Shown here: positions 35,756-43,387 of the stretch, one piece after another | Layout: every line of letters begins with the position of its first letter | How positions within the stretch are numbered: position 1 is the first letter of the stretch | Origin: JAHBNG01 sp039028975 | Lineage (GTDB): Bacteria; Chloroflexota; Anaerolineae; Caldilineales; Caldilineaceae | Direction: 5' to 3' | Assembly: GCA_039028975.1 (NCBI GenBank) | Contig: JBCCHB010000129.1 | Coordinates: 1 to 49,693, forward strand | DNA: 49,693 bases | Program-made: the position numbers and the translations under genes | The notes under the pieces: model-generated | What the model was told of the DNA's origin: nothing | Database searches by the model: none | Seen by the model: the letters and a program-made list of their open reading frames with translations, nothing else

Positions 35756-35902
35756 TTAGAAGGTTCCTATTGCTCCGCCGCCTCCACTATCGAACAGGAG
35801 CGCAATTGAGGCAAAGACCATGCTAAAAACGATTAGCAGGCTCAAAATATAGAAGATCTTCTCGTTACGGGTATATTTTCTTCGTGTGCTACGTTTAGCC
35901 AT
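35756..35902 (-). CDS. 48-aa small membrane protein
   Basis: Translation from ATG at 35902 (preceded by gaggaattt) gives a basic N-terminus MAKRSTRRKYTRNEKIFYIL, then one hydrophobic helix (SLLIVFSMVFASIALLF), then a Gly-rich tail DSGGGGAIGTF and TAA. Positive-inside charge and a single helix point to a cytoplasmic-membrane protein. It is probably transcribed with lysA, whose reading frame begins within about 30 bases. No function is known to me; the basic head followed by NEKIFYIL recalls small conserved Chloroflexota proteins but this was not tested. Confidence 0.6.
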   Translation of the reverse strand: MAKRSTRRKYTRNEKIFYILSLLIVFSMVFASIALLFDSGGGGAIGTF

Positions 35903-36214
35903 CAAATTCCTCACTTTTCATTAGTAAATCTTTGCATAAATCGTTACTGAGATAGCTTTCGATAAAGCGCTCAGGTTTCTAACGATTCAAATACATAAAG
36001 AGCTATGTCCAATTGTACTGGTCAGATATCAGTAACATTCAGATGTGTACTATTTTTGTATAGTATACCATATTCAATTTGAGAGTGCATCTGCATAACT
36101 ACGTAATTTTGTGCTCTTTTTCATAGTATAGGAAAGTATAAAAATCGACTTCGAAGTATAGTCAAACTCTAGCTGAATGCTGACGGCTAATTAGCTGAAA
36201 GCCTTTTTCATCCT
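35903..36214. other. AT-rich intergenic stretch without a gene
   Basis: No supported gene. Near 36058-36170 there are several variants of gtata/tagtata (for example the palindrome gtatagtatac at 36058-36068, catagtatagg near 36122 and gaagtatagtc near 36155). Near 35947-35978 a weak hairpin (actgag ... ctcagg) lies upstream of the 48-aa gene on the minus strand. These may be promoter or protein-binding sites. To the right come three different palindromic repeats in a row. Confidence 0.35.
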
Positions 36215-36301
36215 TATATACTCAGCTTCGTGTCAAAACGGGTGTTTGCTCTCCCGGGTAGAAGCTATGGAAAACTCCGATTTTGAAAACGACCGCATTG
36301 A
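36215..36301 (+). repeat. Dispersed palindromic repeat family 3, copy B
   Basis: An 87-bp element that aligns with the reverse complement of 11367-11453. Shared blocks include tatactcag near 36217, gtagaagctatggaaaactc near 36260 and ttttgaaaacgaccgca near 36281. It is one of three palindromic elements of different families placed one after another before mscS. Confidence 0.6.
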
Positions 36302-36403
36302 CCATTTTGGGCAAAGGATGTAACCTTGTGCTAGTAATCGATGCTTCAAAAAATCAGCAATCTCAATAGATAGTCCCTCCTACTGTGGTCGGCTGACTAT
36401 TTT

Positions 36404-36484
36404 GGCAACAGAAATGAAATAACTGACCCACTTGAAAGGTCTACACGCTAACGAAACGTACAAGTCGTTTTACGACTCATTCTT
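36404..36484 (+). repeat. Dispersed palindromic repeat family 2, copy C
   Basis: An 81-bp element of the same length as the copies at 13234 and 15072 and alignable end to end with them (gaaatgaaataact near the start; aaggtctacacgcta in the middle; cgactcattctta at the end). It is more diverged. The ends keep partial inverted complementarity. It ends eight bases before the family 1 copy. Confidence 0.55.
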
Positions 36485-36492
36485 ATAGATAA

Positions 36493-36569
36493 CCAGAAAA
36501 GTTCTGTCCTCCCTCCTTAAAATTTCTCAGAGCGCATTGGTCAAAAGTCGGGACAAGACTTTTCTGGCG
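36493..36569 (+). repeat. Dispersed palindromic repeat family 1, copy C
   Basis: A 77-bp element with arms ccagaaaagttctgtcc (36493-36509) and ggacaagacttttctgg (36551-36567), which pair almost fully. Its reverse complement matches 2017-2092. The frame of mscS is open through part of it, but the start at 36594 avoids it. Confidence 0.65.
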
Positions 36570-36593
36570 AGGTATAGGAGTTGTTCTTCGTCG

Positions 36594-37568
36594 ATGAATT
36601 TTACAGATTTACTGCTATTTCTAGACAACGTGGTAACCCGAAAGGCCCTTCTGTCCGGGGGAATTTTACTTATAATTGGGATCGTGCGATTTGTCGTCTT
36701 ACGAATTGTGGCTTACCAAACTGAGAGTGAGGTGGCACGATTCCAGTGGCAAAAGGCCATGAGCTATACTGCCTACGTCATTGCCGTCTTTGTTATCGGA
36801 CCAATCTGGAGCGATGGCTTCACCAATATGACGACCTATCTGGGACTCTTCTCTGCAGGGGTAGCCATTGCTCTTCAGCCGCTTATCATTAGCTTGGCAG
36901 GGTGGATTTACATCTTGAGCCGACGCCCTTTTCGCGTCGGCAATCGTATACAGGTGGGTGACTTTGCCGGGGATGTGTTGGACATTCGCCCATTTCAGTT
37001 CATTCTGATGGAGATAGGAAACTGGGTCGATTCAGATCAGAGTACAGGACGCATCATTCACGTTCCTAATAGCAAAGTCTTCACCGAATCGTTGGCGAAT
37101 TATAACGACGGCGTAGACTTTATCTGGAACGAAATTTCGGTGGTAATAACATTTGAGAGCAACTGGCGTAAGGCAAAAGAGCTACTCCAAGCGATTGTCG
37201 ATAATCACAGTTCTATGACCCAAGAGACAGCTCGGCGCAAGGTCCGGGAGGCCTCCAAGCATTTTCTGATCTTTTATCGCAACCTAACACCAAACGTTTA
37301 TACGAGCGTGGTTGAGAATGGGGTTGATCTGACTATTCGCTATCTATGTGAACCAAGGCGTCGCCGCGGTAGTGCTGAGATCATTTGGGAAGAGGTATTG
37401 GATATGCTCAGTGAGAATGCTGATATACGGCTAGCCTACCCTACCCAACGGTTCTATATTGCGCCAAATCAGCAGGATAGCAATGGAATTGTCAATCCCC
37501 GCCTGCCTACGCACATTCAAAATTTAACACCTCATGATTTAACGCCTCGTGATGCATCAGACGACTAG
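36594..37568 (+). CDS. MscS-family mechanosensitive channel
   Basis: A 324-aa channel. ATG at 36594 is preferred, with aggag upstream, because the longer frame from 36537 would translate part of a dispersed repeat. Three or four N-terminal helices end in the pore helix and the MscS signature GLFSAGVAIALQPLIISLAG followed by RPFRVGNRIQVGDFAGDVLDI (about residues 88-130). The beta domain with IHVPNSKVFTESLANY follows. Family channels release solutes when membrane tension rises. The C-terminal half resembles the MscS vestibule, and the last 25 residues are hydrophilic. No partner genes lie beside it. Confidence 0.85.
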   Translation: MNFTDLLLFLDNVVTRKALLSGGILLIIGIVRFVVLRIVAYQTESEVARFQWQKAMSYTAYVIAVFVIGPIWSDGFTNMTTYLGLFSAGVAIALQPLIISLAGWIYILSRRPFRVGNRIQVGDFAGDVLDIRPFQFILMEIGNWVDSDQSTGRIIHVPNSKVFTESLANYNDGVDFIWNEISVVITFESNWRKAKELLQAIVDNHSSMTQETARRKVREASKHFLIFYRNLTPNVYTSVVENGVDLTIRYLCEPRRRRGSAEIIWEEVLDMLSENADIRLAYPTQRFYIAPNQQDSNGIVNPRLPTHIQNLTPHDLTPRDASDD

Positions 37569-37576
37569 CCGCGTTT

Positions 37577-37906
37577 CTACAACAGTCCTAATGCTACGTT
37601 CAACTCCCGGTAGCTCATAGGGTCTAACTCCTGGTCAACAAAGGCTGGATGATCCAATTTATACCGATAGGCACGGTAGATCCACGTTCGGAGATCGCCT
37701 TGGTCATTACCACTGACGATAGGTGTAATCCATTCCCATGCGTATTCCCCTTGGCGGCTGATCTCAAAAATTCGCCCAGAGGTTCCTTCACAGATAAGGA
37801 CATTCCCCAGGCTTAGCCGTTGGGCGCTGTAGAACTGCGCGCCTGGGTTGGCTCTGTACTCCCAAACCTTCTCGCCAGTTGTCGGATCATATTCTACGTT
37901 ATGCGT
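37577..37906 (-). pseudogene. C-terminal remnant of an arylsulfotransferase-like protein
   Basis: The minus-strand frame reads VEYDPTTGEKVWEYRANPG, then QRLSLGNVLICEGTSGRIFE, WEWITP and RTWIYRAYRYKLDHPA. This is the last blade region of arylsulfotransferase (ASST)-like beta-propeller proteins (normally over 400 aa, with repeated WEY and GNTLI motifs). Only about 105 residues remain. The upstream break falls at the stop codon of the adjacent 140-aa gene (37899-38321), so the 5' part was lost by a deletion or rearrangement joining the two. Confidence 0.6.
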
Positions 37907-38321
37907 GTTCCTCTTCAAGCAATTCTGCCAGTGTCTCCATATAGAGCGTCACGTCGGCTACATTGTTACGATGCAAGTAGCGGGGTGTCCCATTACCCAA
38001 ATGCCGAAGCACGTTCTTGTCAGAGAGATTTTCCAAATGGATTACATCCTGATAGCCAAAGCCTACCTGATGGAGCGTGGCAAAGAGACCTTCCACATTC
38101 TGACCAGTTCCTTCACAGTAGTCGGTAGCAAATTCAGTCCATTCATCGAGCTGATTACCAACGCAGGCGACAATCTCCGTGTCGCTCAGCTCTGTAATCG
38201 TCTGGACCAAATGCCCACAGTTGCAACGTCCCATATGGCCCCACTCATACCTAGCACCAGAGTGTAGTCGATCTGCTGTCTCTCGGAGGGCCTCAATTAG
38301 CTTTGGATTGCTTTTTGCCAT
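37899..38321 (-). CDS. Conserved hypothetical protein with Cys/His-rich N-terminus
   Basis: A 140-aa soluble protein. It begins MAKSNPKLIEALRETADRL and has GHMGRCNCGHLVQTIT at about residues 28-43, whose two Cys and two His could bind a metal. DYCEGTGQNVEGLF and DVIHLENLSDKNVLRHLG follow. I recall proteins of this pattern in other environmental bacteria but not a named function. ATG at 38321. The stop lies inside the junction with the arylsulfotransferase remnant, so its own C-terminus may be original (it ends ELLEEEHA). Confidence 0.62.
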   Translation of the reverse strand: MAKSNPKLIEALRETADRLHSGARYEWGHMGRCNCGHLVQTITELSDTEIVACVGNQLDEWTEFATDYCEGTGQNVEGLFATLHQVGFGYQDVIHLENLSDKNVLRHLGNGTPRYLHRNNVADVTLYMETLAELLEEEHA

Positions 38322-38422
38322 CGTATACCTCGTCTTATGTGAATTGCAATTTCGTGATTCTTTTTGTGTGATTCATGCGCTAGGCTGCCCTCAGTAGTTT
38401 TTCATGGATCAAGATGCACCAC

Positions 38423-38443
38423 GGAGGATGACAAAGATCCTCC
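38423..38443 (-). terminator. Weak hairpin downstream of the DapA-family gene
   Basis: ggaggat (38423-38429) pairs with atcctcc (38437-38443) across a 7-base loop, 90 bases after the stop of the minus-strand DapA-family gene. There is no clear T-run, so a rho-independent terminator is doubtful. Confidence 0.25.
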
Positions 38444-38533
38444 TAAACTATCTGAATCTGTCTCCTATTTTCGGGGCAGATTGTAAACTGCAGGTGGTCA
38501 TAGAGCGGAATTCTGTGCGTAAGTAAAATCATC

Positions 38534-39433
38534 TTACACGCGCAATAGTGGAGAAACCTGCTCCCATATGGCATCCAATTCCTTGAGATCCATTTCATCC
38601 AGGAACATACGAGGACCCCGACTCGCCGTTGTGGTAAAGATACCACGACGTTTAAGTACTTCTTTGTAGGTTGCCACACCATGCAAGCGTTCAAAATTGA
38701 TGAGCGGCATAGACTCATAGTATAGAGCTCGTGCACCTGGCTCATCGCCGGCTTCCAGCATATTCCATATATCGACATGAATATCAGTCACTTGGCCAGC
38801 AGGCATGTTGCCGCATGCACCCCGTCGCCACTCATCCATGATGTAAATGCCCCCCTGTCCGCCAAAGACCCCTTTACAGGCATCTCCAGCCGCAGCCAGC
38901 GTACGGCTGATCTGACGCGGCTCAGGAAGCGTCTCCTCCTTGATATACTCAACTCTGGGAAGTTCTCGGCACATGCGGGCCACCAGCTCATTGCTCATTG
39001 GTGTACCGATGGGGCCAATATAGTTTTGAATGAAGATGGGAATCTCCAGCCCATCAGAGAGTGCTTGATAGTAATCGTAGCAGCCATCAGCGTCCGGGTG
39101 CAAAATATGGGGCGGCATGGCCATTATGCCATCGGCACCGATCTGCTGGGCATACTGACTGATCGCAACGACAGGAACTTTATGTCCTGATGTCGTGGTT
39201 GCAATCACGGGAATTCGCCCTTTGGCTTCATCCACCACAATATCTAGCCAACGTCGTCGCTCATCATCAGACATGGTGGCGAATTCACTCGCATTGGCTG
39301 GGCCGACTAGTCCATGAGCACCAGCCCGAATGCAAAAATCTACTTCTCGGCGTAAGCTCTCTTCATCTAATTGTAAATCTTCAGTAAAGGGGGTGACAAC
39401 GATAACAAAAATACCTCGGTAGGGTTCAGACAT
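38534..39433 (-). CDS. DapA-family (dihydrodipicolinate synthase-like) aldolase/lyase
   Basis: About 299 aa from ATG at 39433, which has a clear ggaga five bases upstream. The longer frame to 39646 would overlap the hydrolase gene. Visible: VTPFTEDLQLD, the loop GPANASEFATMSDDER in place of GTTGE, Tyr in IFIQNYIGP (near 139) and the Schiff-base Lys in VEYIKEET (near 168). These are the class I aldolase residues. The altered NASEF loop argues against lysine biosynthesis and for a keto-acid (such as 2-keto-3-deoxy sugar acid) lyase or dehydratase. It follows the hydrolase gene by 67 bases on the same strand; together they may process a sugar acid or its lactone. Confidence 0.75.
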   Translation of the reverse strand: MSEPYRGIFVIVVTPFTEDLQLDEESLRREVDFCIRAGAHGLVGPANASEFATMSDDERRRWLDIVVDEAKGRIPVIATTTSGHKVPVVAISQYAQQIGADGIMAMPPHILHPDADGCYDYYQALSDGLEIPIFIQNYIGPIGTPMSNELVARMCRELPRVEYIKEETLPEPRQISRTLAAAGDACKGVFGGQGGIYIMDEWRRGACGNMPAGQVTDIHVDIWNMLEAGDEPGARALYYESMPLINFERLHGVATYKEVLKRRGIFTTTASRGPRMFLDEMDLKELDAIWEQVSPLLRV

Positions 39434-39500
39434 GATTTCTCCAAATTTACTCAGGATCCGCATAAATTGATGGTTTTTCACGGGTGACGGTGTTAACTGA

Positions 39501-40676
39501 TCACGACCGCTCGGGTAGCCATTGCTCAAACCAAGCAAATGCTTCTTCCTGCATAGGTTGGTCAAACTTGTGGGGCCCTGGATAGTAGCTACAGCGGTAT
39601 CGATCACGAGCATCAACCTTGGCAAATACCTCTTGCAGGATGCCATCGGCCCGCTTCATCTCGGCCAGAGAAAAGAGAGGATCCTCATTGTTATTCTGAA
39701 CAAGGGTGGGCCGAGGCACTTGTAAACCCAAAATCTCGGGGTAATCGAGCTCGGTAGGCAACAGAGGAACATAAACCATCCAGGTGTGGGTATGGGATTT
39801 GTAGAGCAGAAAATCCCGCCACGTCGTCATCATTCCCACACAGACAGCGCAACGAATTCGCTCATCCGCACCCGCCAAGAATACCGTGCGCATCCCGCCA
39901 CCCGATAAACCGCCACAACCAATCCGATTGGCGTCTACATCCGGCCGGGCACAAAGAACATCCAGTGCCACTCGATCCTCAGCCAACCAGACGCCTGGCC
40001 ACGTCGTTCCAGCGCTAAAGAGTGATTTAGCCATGATTGATTCATGCCAAGCAGCCCATTCGTTGTAGGCGTTGACGTTTTCTAATGACTCGTCCAGTGG
40101 CTCTTCTTGCCACAAACTGTCATCTAGACCATTGCGGATCTCTTCAGGTAGATCGTGCAGGCGGACGCGGCGTGATCCAAATGCATGGGTATCCGGTACC
40201 AGAACGACGAATCCGCGCTTAGCTAGCTGATTGGCCCAGGCTACACCTCCATAGGCATTCCAGTGATCGATGATTCTGGGATGGACCGTATCAGCCGTCT
40301 GAGTGATCTTCTGCCAACCATAGAATTTTAATCCGCCATGATCGTGAAGGGCAACAACGCCAGGCAGTGGCTCTGCTGCATCGGCTGGCTTTAAGAGCAG
40401 GGCCTCTGTTCTGGGGCCATAGGGTAACTGCCAAGAGAGCAGCTCCATCTGCAAGCCGTCATAGATAAAAGAGCGCTCGACTCGAAGATCGGCCAGCCCA
40501 GATGCAGCTATATCTGGCATGGCTATCCGCTCTGTAAGTTGATTATGGGCTGCCTCGCGCCACGCTTCCAGTTCACTCCAATGAGGGGCGCGGAATGAAA
40601 AAGAAGCTGGACTATCAGGTACAAGACCAGCAGCCCATTCCCCATATGCCCCAAGCATGGTATTGTTTGTTGACAT
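39501..40676 (-). CDS. Alpha/beta hydrolase, acetyl-xylan-esterase/dienelactone-hydrolase-like
   Basis: About 391 aa from ATG at 40676 (a TTG at 40736 would add 20 residues; neither has a strong ribosome-binding site). The nucleophile elbow is GCGGLSGGGM (Ser near residue 253), the acid is in QNNNEDPLFS (near 330), and the His is in YPGPHKFDQP (near 373). PGVVALHDHGGLKFYG (near 105-120) forms the oxyanion region. It is larger than dienelactone hydrolases and like the group of cytoplasmic esterases found near sugar-catabolism genes. There is no signal peptide. It is upstream of and probably cotranscribed with the DapA-family gene. Confidence 0.75.
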   Translation of the reverse strand: MSTNNTMLGAYGEWAAGLVPDSPASFSFRAPHWSELEAWREAAHNQLTERIAMPDIAASGLADLRVERSFIYDGLQMELLSWQLPYGPRTEALLLKPADAAEPLPGVVALHDHGGLKFYGWQKITQTADTVHPRIIDHWNAYGGVAWANQLAKRGFVVLVPDTHAFGSRRVRLHDLPEEIRNGLDDSLWQEEPLDESLENVNAYNEWAAWHESIMAKSLFSAGTTWPGVWLAEDRVALDVLCARPDVDANRIGCGGLSGGGMRTVFLAGADERIRCAVCVGMMTTWRDFLLYKSHTHTWMVYVPLLPTELDYPEILGLQVPRPTLVQNNNEDPLFSLAEMKRADGILQEVFAKVDARDRYRCSYYPGPHKFDQPMQEEAFAWFEQWLPERS

Positions 40677-40846
40677 GATGATTTCTGAAGTTTGTGAATC
40701 GGCGATTTTTGACACATCCCAATAAACCGCGGACAATGAACGTTATTCTTTAGGTATCATTTTACCTTATCCATCCCAATCACCAAATCCATCTCAATTC
40801 CTAAATTGACCTCAGTTACTATCTAAGTAAAAGCGAGAAAGTTTTT

Positions 40847-40916
40847 AGAACAAAGATTACGAAGATTACACAAATTTCTCTCTTGAATCTTTAAAATCTT
40901 CTAATCCTTGTTTTCT
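40847..40916 (+). repeat. Palindromic AT-rich element, family 4 (single copy here)
   Basis: The arms agaacaaagattacgaagat (from 40847) and aatcttctaatccttgtttt (from about 40895) are imperfect reverse complements around an AT-rich centre. It has the same hairpin build as families 1-3 but no shared sequence. It lies between the divergent hydrolase and PEP-utilising genes and ends 38 bases before the TTG start. Confidence 0.5.
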
Positions 40917-40953
40917 AATTATTTCTTAGGAATCACTTAACAAGGAATCGATC

Positions 40954-42540
40954 TTGTTCGATTATACAGACAACCGTACTCCATCACATGCTGACCCAGT
41001 TTGGGATCATGGACCCCTATCTGCGCTGGGTCCAGCCCACCTATCCACCTTCTCCTACAGTATTCTAGCCGAAATTTTGCGACGAGGCTGGTTCGATTAC
41101 TATATGCAGCTTGGCTTTGAGCCGCAGCCTGCTGCTCGGCTGGTCCGCCAACATCAGGGGAAAGCGTATCTAAACTTGACGCTCTCAGCTCAACTCGAAG
41201 CGGTGCAAGGCATTGCTCCCCTGACGCTACGCATCAACGGTCAACCCTATCCGTTGGCCGCGACCAAGAGCGGCTTATTCTCTGGCCTGCTCGGCAACCG
41301 CAAAGCCAAGAAAGTTTGGTCTACGGTTGATGAGCTGGTAAATGAAGCTCCCCTCATACGCCAAAAAGCGCGTACCTGGTTTGAGACGGTCATGGGACTG
41401 AAGTGGAGCCAAGCTGAAATTTTACAGGTTATGGAGCAGATTGAGCGAGTGGGTGCAGACAGCATGAGGCTCTATTTTGCTGCCCGTCACAACCTAGAAT
41501 TGGGATTCAATGAAATTTTATGGGCTTTGGAGCCAGCTTCTCCCTTCCCCCAAAGCTTAGGGTATGCAAGCGCGCTCTACCAGGGGCTGGGCAACACCCA
41601 ATTGAGCAATCTTATCGAATCAGATATCAGCTCAGCCGTCCTTGACCTAGCTCAGCTAGCCCGCAACGAAGGGATTTCAATGCCTGACGGCAAGGGCACT
41701 GCAGAGTGGTCATCTTGGTTAGAGCATGGCAAATTCAAAGCGGCTCTAACTGACTTCACAAAAGATCATGGCCATCGCTGCGCTGGTGAGAGCGAACTCA
41801 AAAACCCACGTTGGGAAGAAGATCCCAATCTGCTTCTTGGTTGTGTGCTCGCTTTGGCCAATCGAGAATCCACCTCTGCCGTCGGCGGCGTAAATCAAAC
41901 ATCCATTCAAGAAATGATGCAAATTGTGGATGCTAAAGAGCGTAAGAACATACAGGTCTGGCTAGACCGCTTGCCCAAACTCTTCCGGCTACAGAGTCAA
42001 GCTTTGGATGCCTTCGCGTACATTCTTGCTGGCAGTCGGCGCTGGATTCAAGCGGCAGCCCAAGAAGCCATGAGTGACGGGCGCCTTCAGAGCCGAGATG
42101 AAGCCTTCTACTTTCAGCTAGAGGAATTGAAAGAGATGATGACGGGTGAGTGGAATGTAAGCAACACAGATGAAATTCGCGCTCGCCTAGCTGAACGCCA
42201 AGCGGAATTTGCCCAATCGGAGACAAATAACAGAGAACAATCAATTTCTTCGCTTCTTATAGGCGACCAAGAAGTTCATCCAACTCGTTCAGGTCTACCT
42301 ACATCCGCTGATCTGGGAATAGAAGTGAGCACACCTACCGATCTAACAGCCATTGAACCCACTGCACTGATCGCCCAACTCCTCGTGGCTGGACCTGCAC
42401 TGAAAGTCGCATCTGTCGATGGTGGAACCGGCACCCTCTTACCGTTAGCGGGCACGTTGGTCACCGAAGGCGGCCATCTACTGGATCCGGTCGTCGCCGC
42501 AGCCTATTCTCGAGGAAAGAGCGTCATCGCAGAGGCGTAA
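40954..42540 (+). CDS. Degenerate PEP-utilising-enzyme-like protein without catalytic His
   Basis: A 528-aa protein, start TTG at 40954. The N-terminal PVWDHGPLSALGPAHLSTFS and the segment TKDHGHRCAGESELKNPRWE then EDPNLLLG (near 268-296) match the central part of rifampicin-phosphotransferase/PEP-synthase-like proteins. The ATP-grasp domain is absent. The C-terminal 24 residues (VTEGGHLLDPVVAAAYSRGK then SVIAEA) align with the swivelling phosphohistidine domain GGxxSHxAxVAREYGIPAV, but the phospho-acceptor His is Asp and the domain stops short. It therefore cannot carry phosphate in the usual way. It could be a regulatory or structural paralogue, or a decaying gene. It probably has a partner encoding the ATP-grasp half elsewhere. 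Confidence 0.6.
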   Translation: MFDYTDNRTPSHADPVWDHGPLSALGPAHLSTFSYSILAEILRRGWFDYYMQLGFEPQPAARLVRQHQGKAYLNLTLSAQLEAVQGIAPLTLRINGQPYPLAATKSGLFSGLLGNRKAKKVWSTVDELVNEAPLIRQKARTWFETVMGLKWSQAEILQVMEQIERVGADSMRLYFAARHNLELGFNEILWALEPASPFPQSLGYASALYQGLGNTQLSNLIESDISSAVLDLAQLARNEGISMPDGKGTAEWSSWLEHGKFKAALTDFTKDHGHRCAGESELKNPRWEEDPNLLLGCVLALANRESTSAVGGVNQTSIQEMMQIVDAKERKNIQVWLDRLPKLFRLQSQALDAFAYILAGSRRWIQAAAQEAMSDGRLQSRDEAFYFQLEELKEMMTGEWNVSNTDEIRARLAERQAEFAQSETNNREQSISSLLIGDQEVHPTRSGLPTSADLGIEVSTPTDLTAIEPTALIAQLLVAGPALKVASVDGGTGTLLPLAGTLVTEGGHLLDPVVAAAYSRGKSVIAEA

Positions 42541-42731
42541 GCCACCCCTATCCCAAGTCATTATGGAAACTTCCACTCAATTACTGGTGAGGGCCTTGTT
42601 ATCCAACTAGTCCATCTGGTCCGTGTCCCATTTTTCAGGGCAGACCGTCATGGGATGGAAATCGACAGAGCCGACTTTGGACCAAGCGACCACACGACTA
42701 CGGACTATTCATTGACGATTCCCTCTCAGCC

Positions 42732-43334
42732 TTAATCTGAATCAGCATTCAACCGTTTCAAGCCCAGTGTATGGGCACCCAATACCAATAGAAAAGAGAT
42801 AAAGAGCATCCCAAGCAGATCGGCTGTCGCGTAGAGTGTCGTCATATAAGCCGCTGTTCGGGTGGCTTTTGTTGCAAACCCATAGAACGTAAAAGTCGTA
42901 AGTTTTTTTACTGCCATAGGGGTCTTGAAAAATTTGTAAACAGTCATTCCAGCGGACTTAAGAATTTTGAATAATGATCCTTTTGACTTCTCTCGTTTAA
43001 ACTCCAAGCTGTGTTCGATGATGTCCAGCACGGACGAAATTAAATAGGCCCAGAAAAAGAGACTATCACCAAATTCAAATGCCCTATATGGCCTATCCAG
43101 GTCCAGCGTACCAGAGAGAACTTTCAGCGCAAGACACGTTAGGCCAGCAGCTAGGCAGAAGCCATTGAACCGATAATTCCAGTGGGTAAGCTTATCATCC
43201 CTTGGTGGGGGCTTAACGGCCATATTATATAGGGCAAGTAGGTACAGGGCGCAAAGAGTGATATTCATTGCCCAAAAGACAATTCTCGGATGTTCCTGTG
43301 TCCACTGTATCACTAAATCGATATATGCCATCAT
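42732..43334 (-). CDS. Membrane protein, unknown
   Basis: A 200-aa protein with about four hydrophobic segments: residues 18-38, 52-70, 85-103 and 165-190. A basic loop (FKREKSKGSLFKILK) lies at about 110-125, and charged ends face the cytoplasm. I recognise no family. The start is ATG at 43334 (an ATG three bases further in is equally likely). The neighbouring gap on its right contains a family 3 repeat. The plus-strand gap at 42541-42731 shows no gene. Confidence 0.55.
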   Translation of the reverse strand: MMAYIDLVIQWTQEHPRIVFWAMNITLCALYLLALYNMAVKPPPRDDKLTHWNYRFNGFCLAAGLTCLALKVLSGTLDLDRPYRAFEFGDSLFFWAYLISSVLDIIEHSLEFKREKSKGSLFKILKSAGMTVYKFFKTPMAVKKLTTFTFYGFATKATRTAAYMTTLYATADLLGMLFISFLLVLGAHTLGLKRLNADSD

Positions 43335-43387
43335 CTCAATTCTGCCCGAATACTATTTTCAGTAGACCGTAACAACGGGGTGAGTAC

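Noticed and set aside
36537..36593. Longer mscS start at 36537
   Set aside because: Those codons fall largely in a dispersed family 1 repeat and no channel sequence is found there.
39434..39646. 71 extra N-terminal residues on the DapA-family protein
   Set aside because: They overlap the hydrolase gene and precede a perfect ggaga-ATG start.
42541..42731. Short minus-strand frame reading VVAWSKVGSVDFHPMTVCPE
   Set aside because: It looks protein-like but is under 40 codons, has no start or ribosome-binding site, and I recognise no family; possibly a relic but not supportable.
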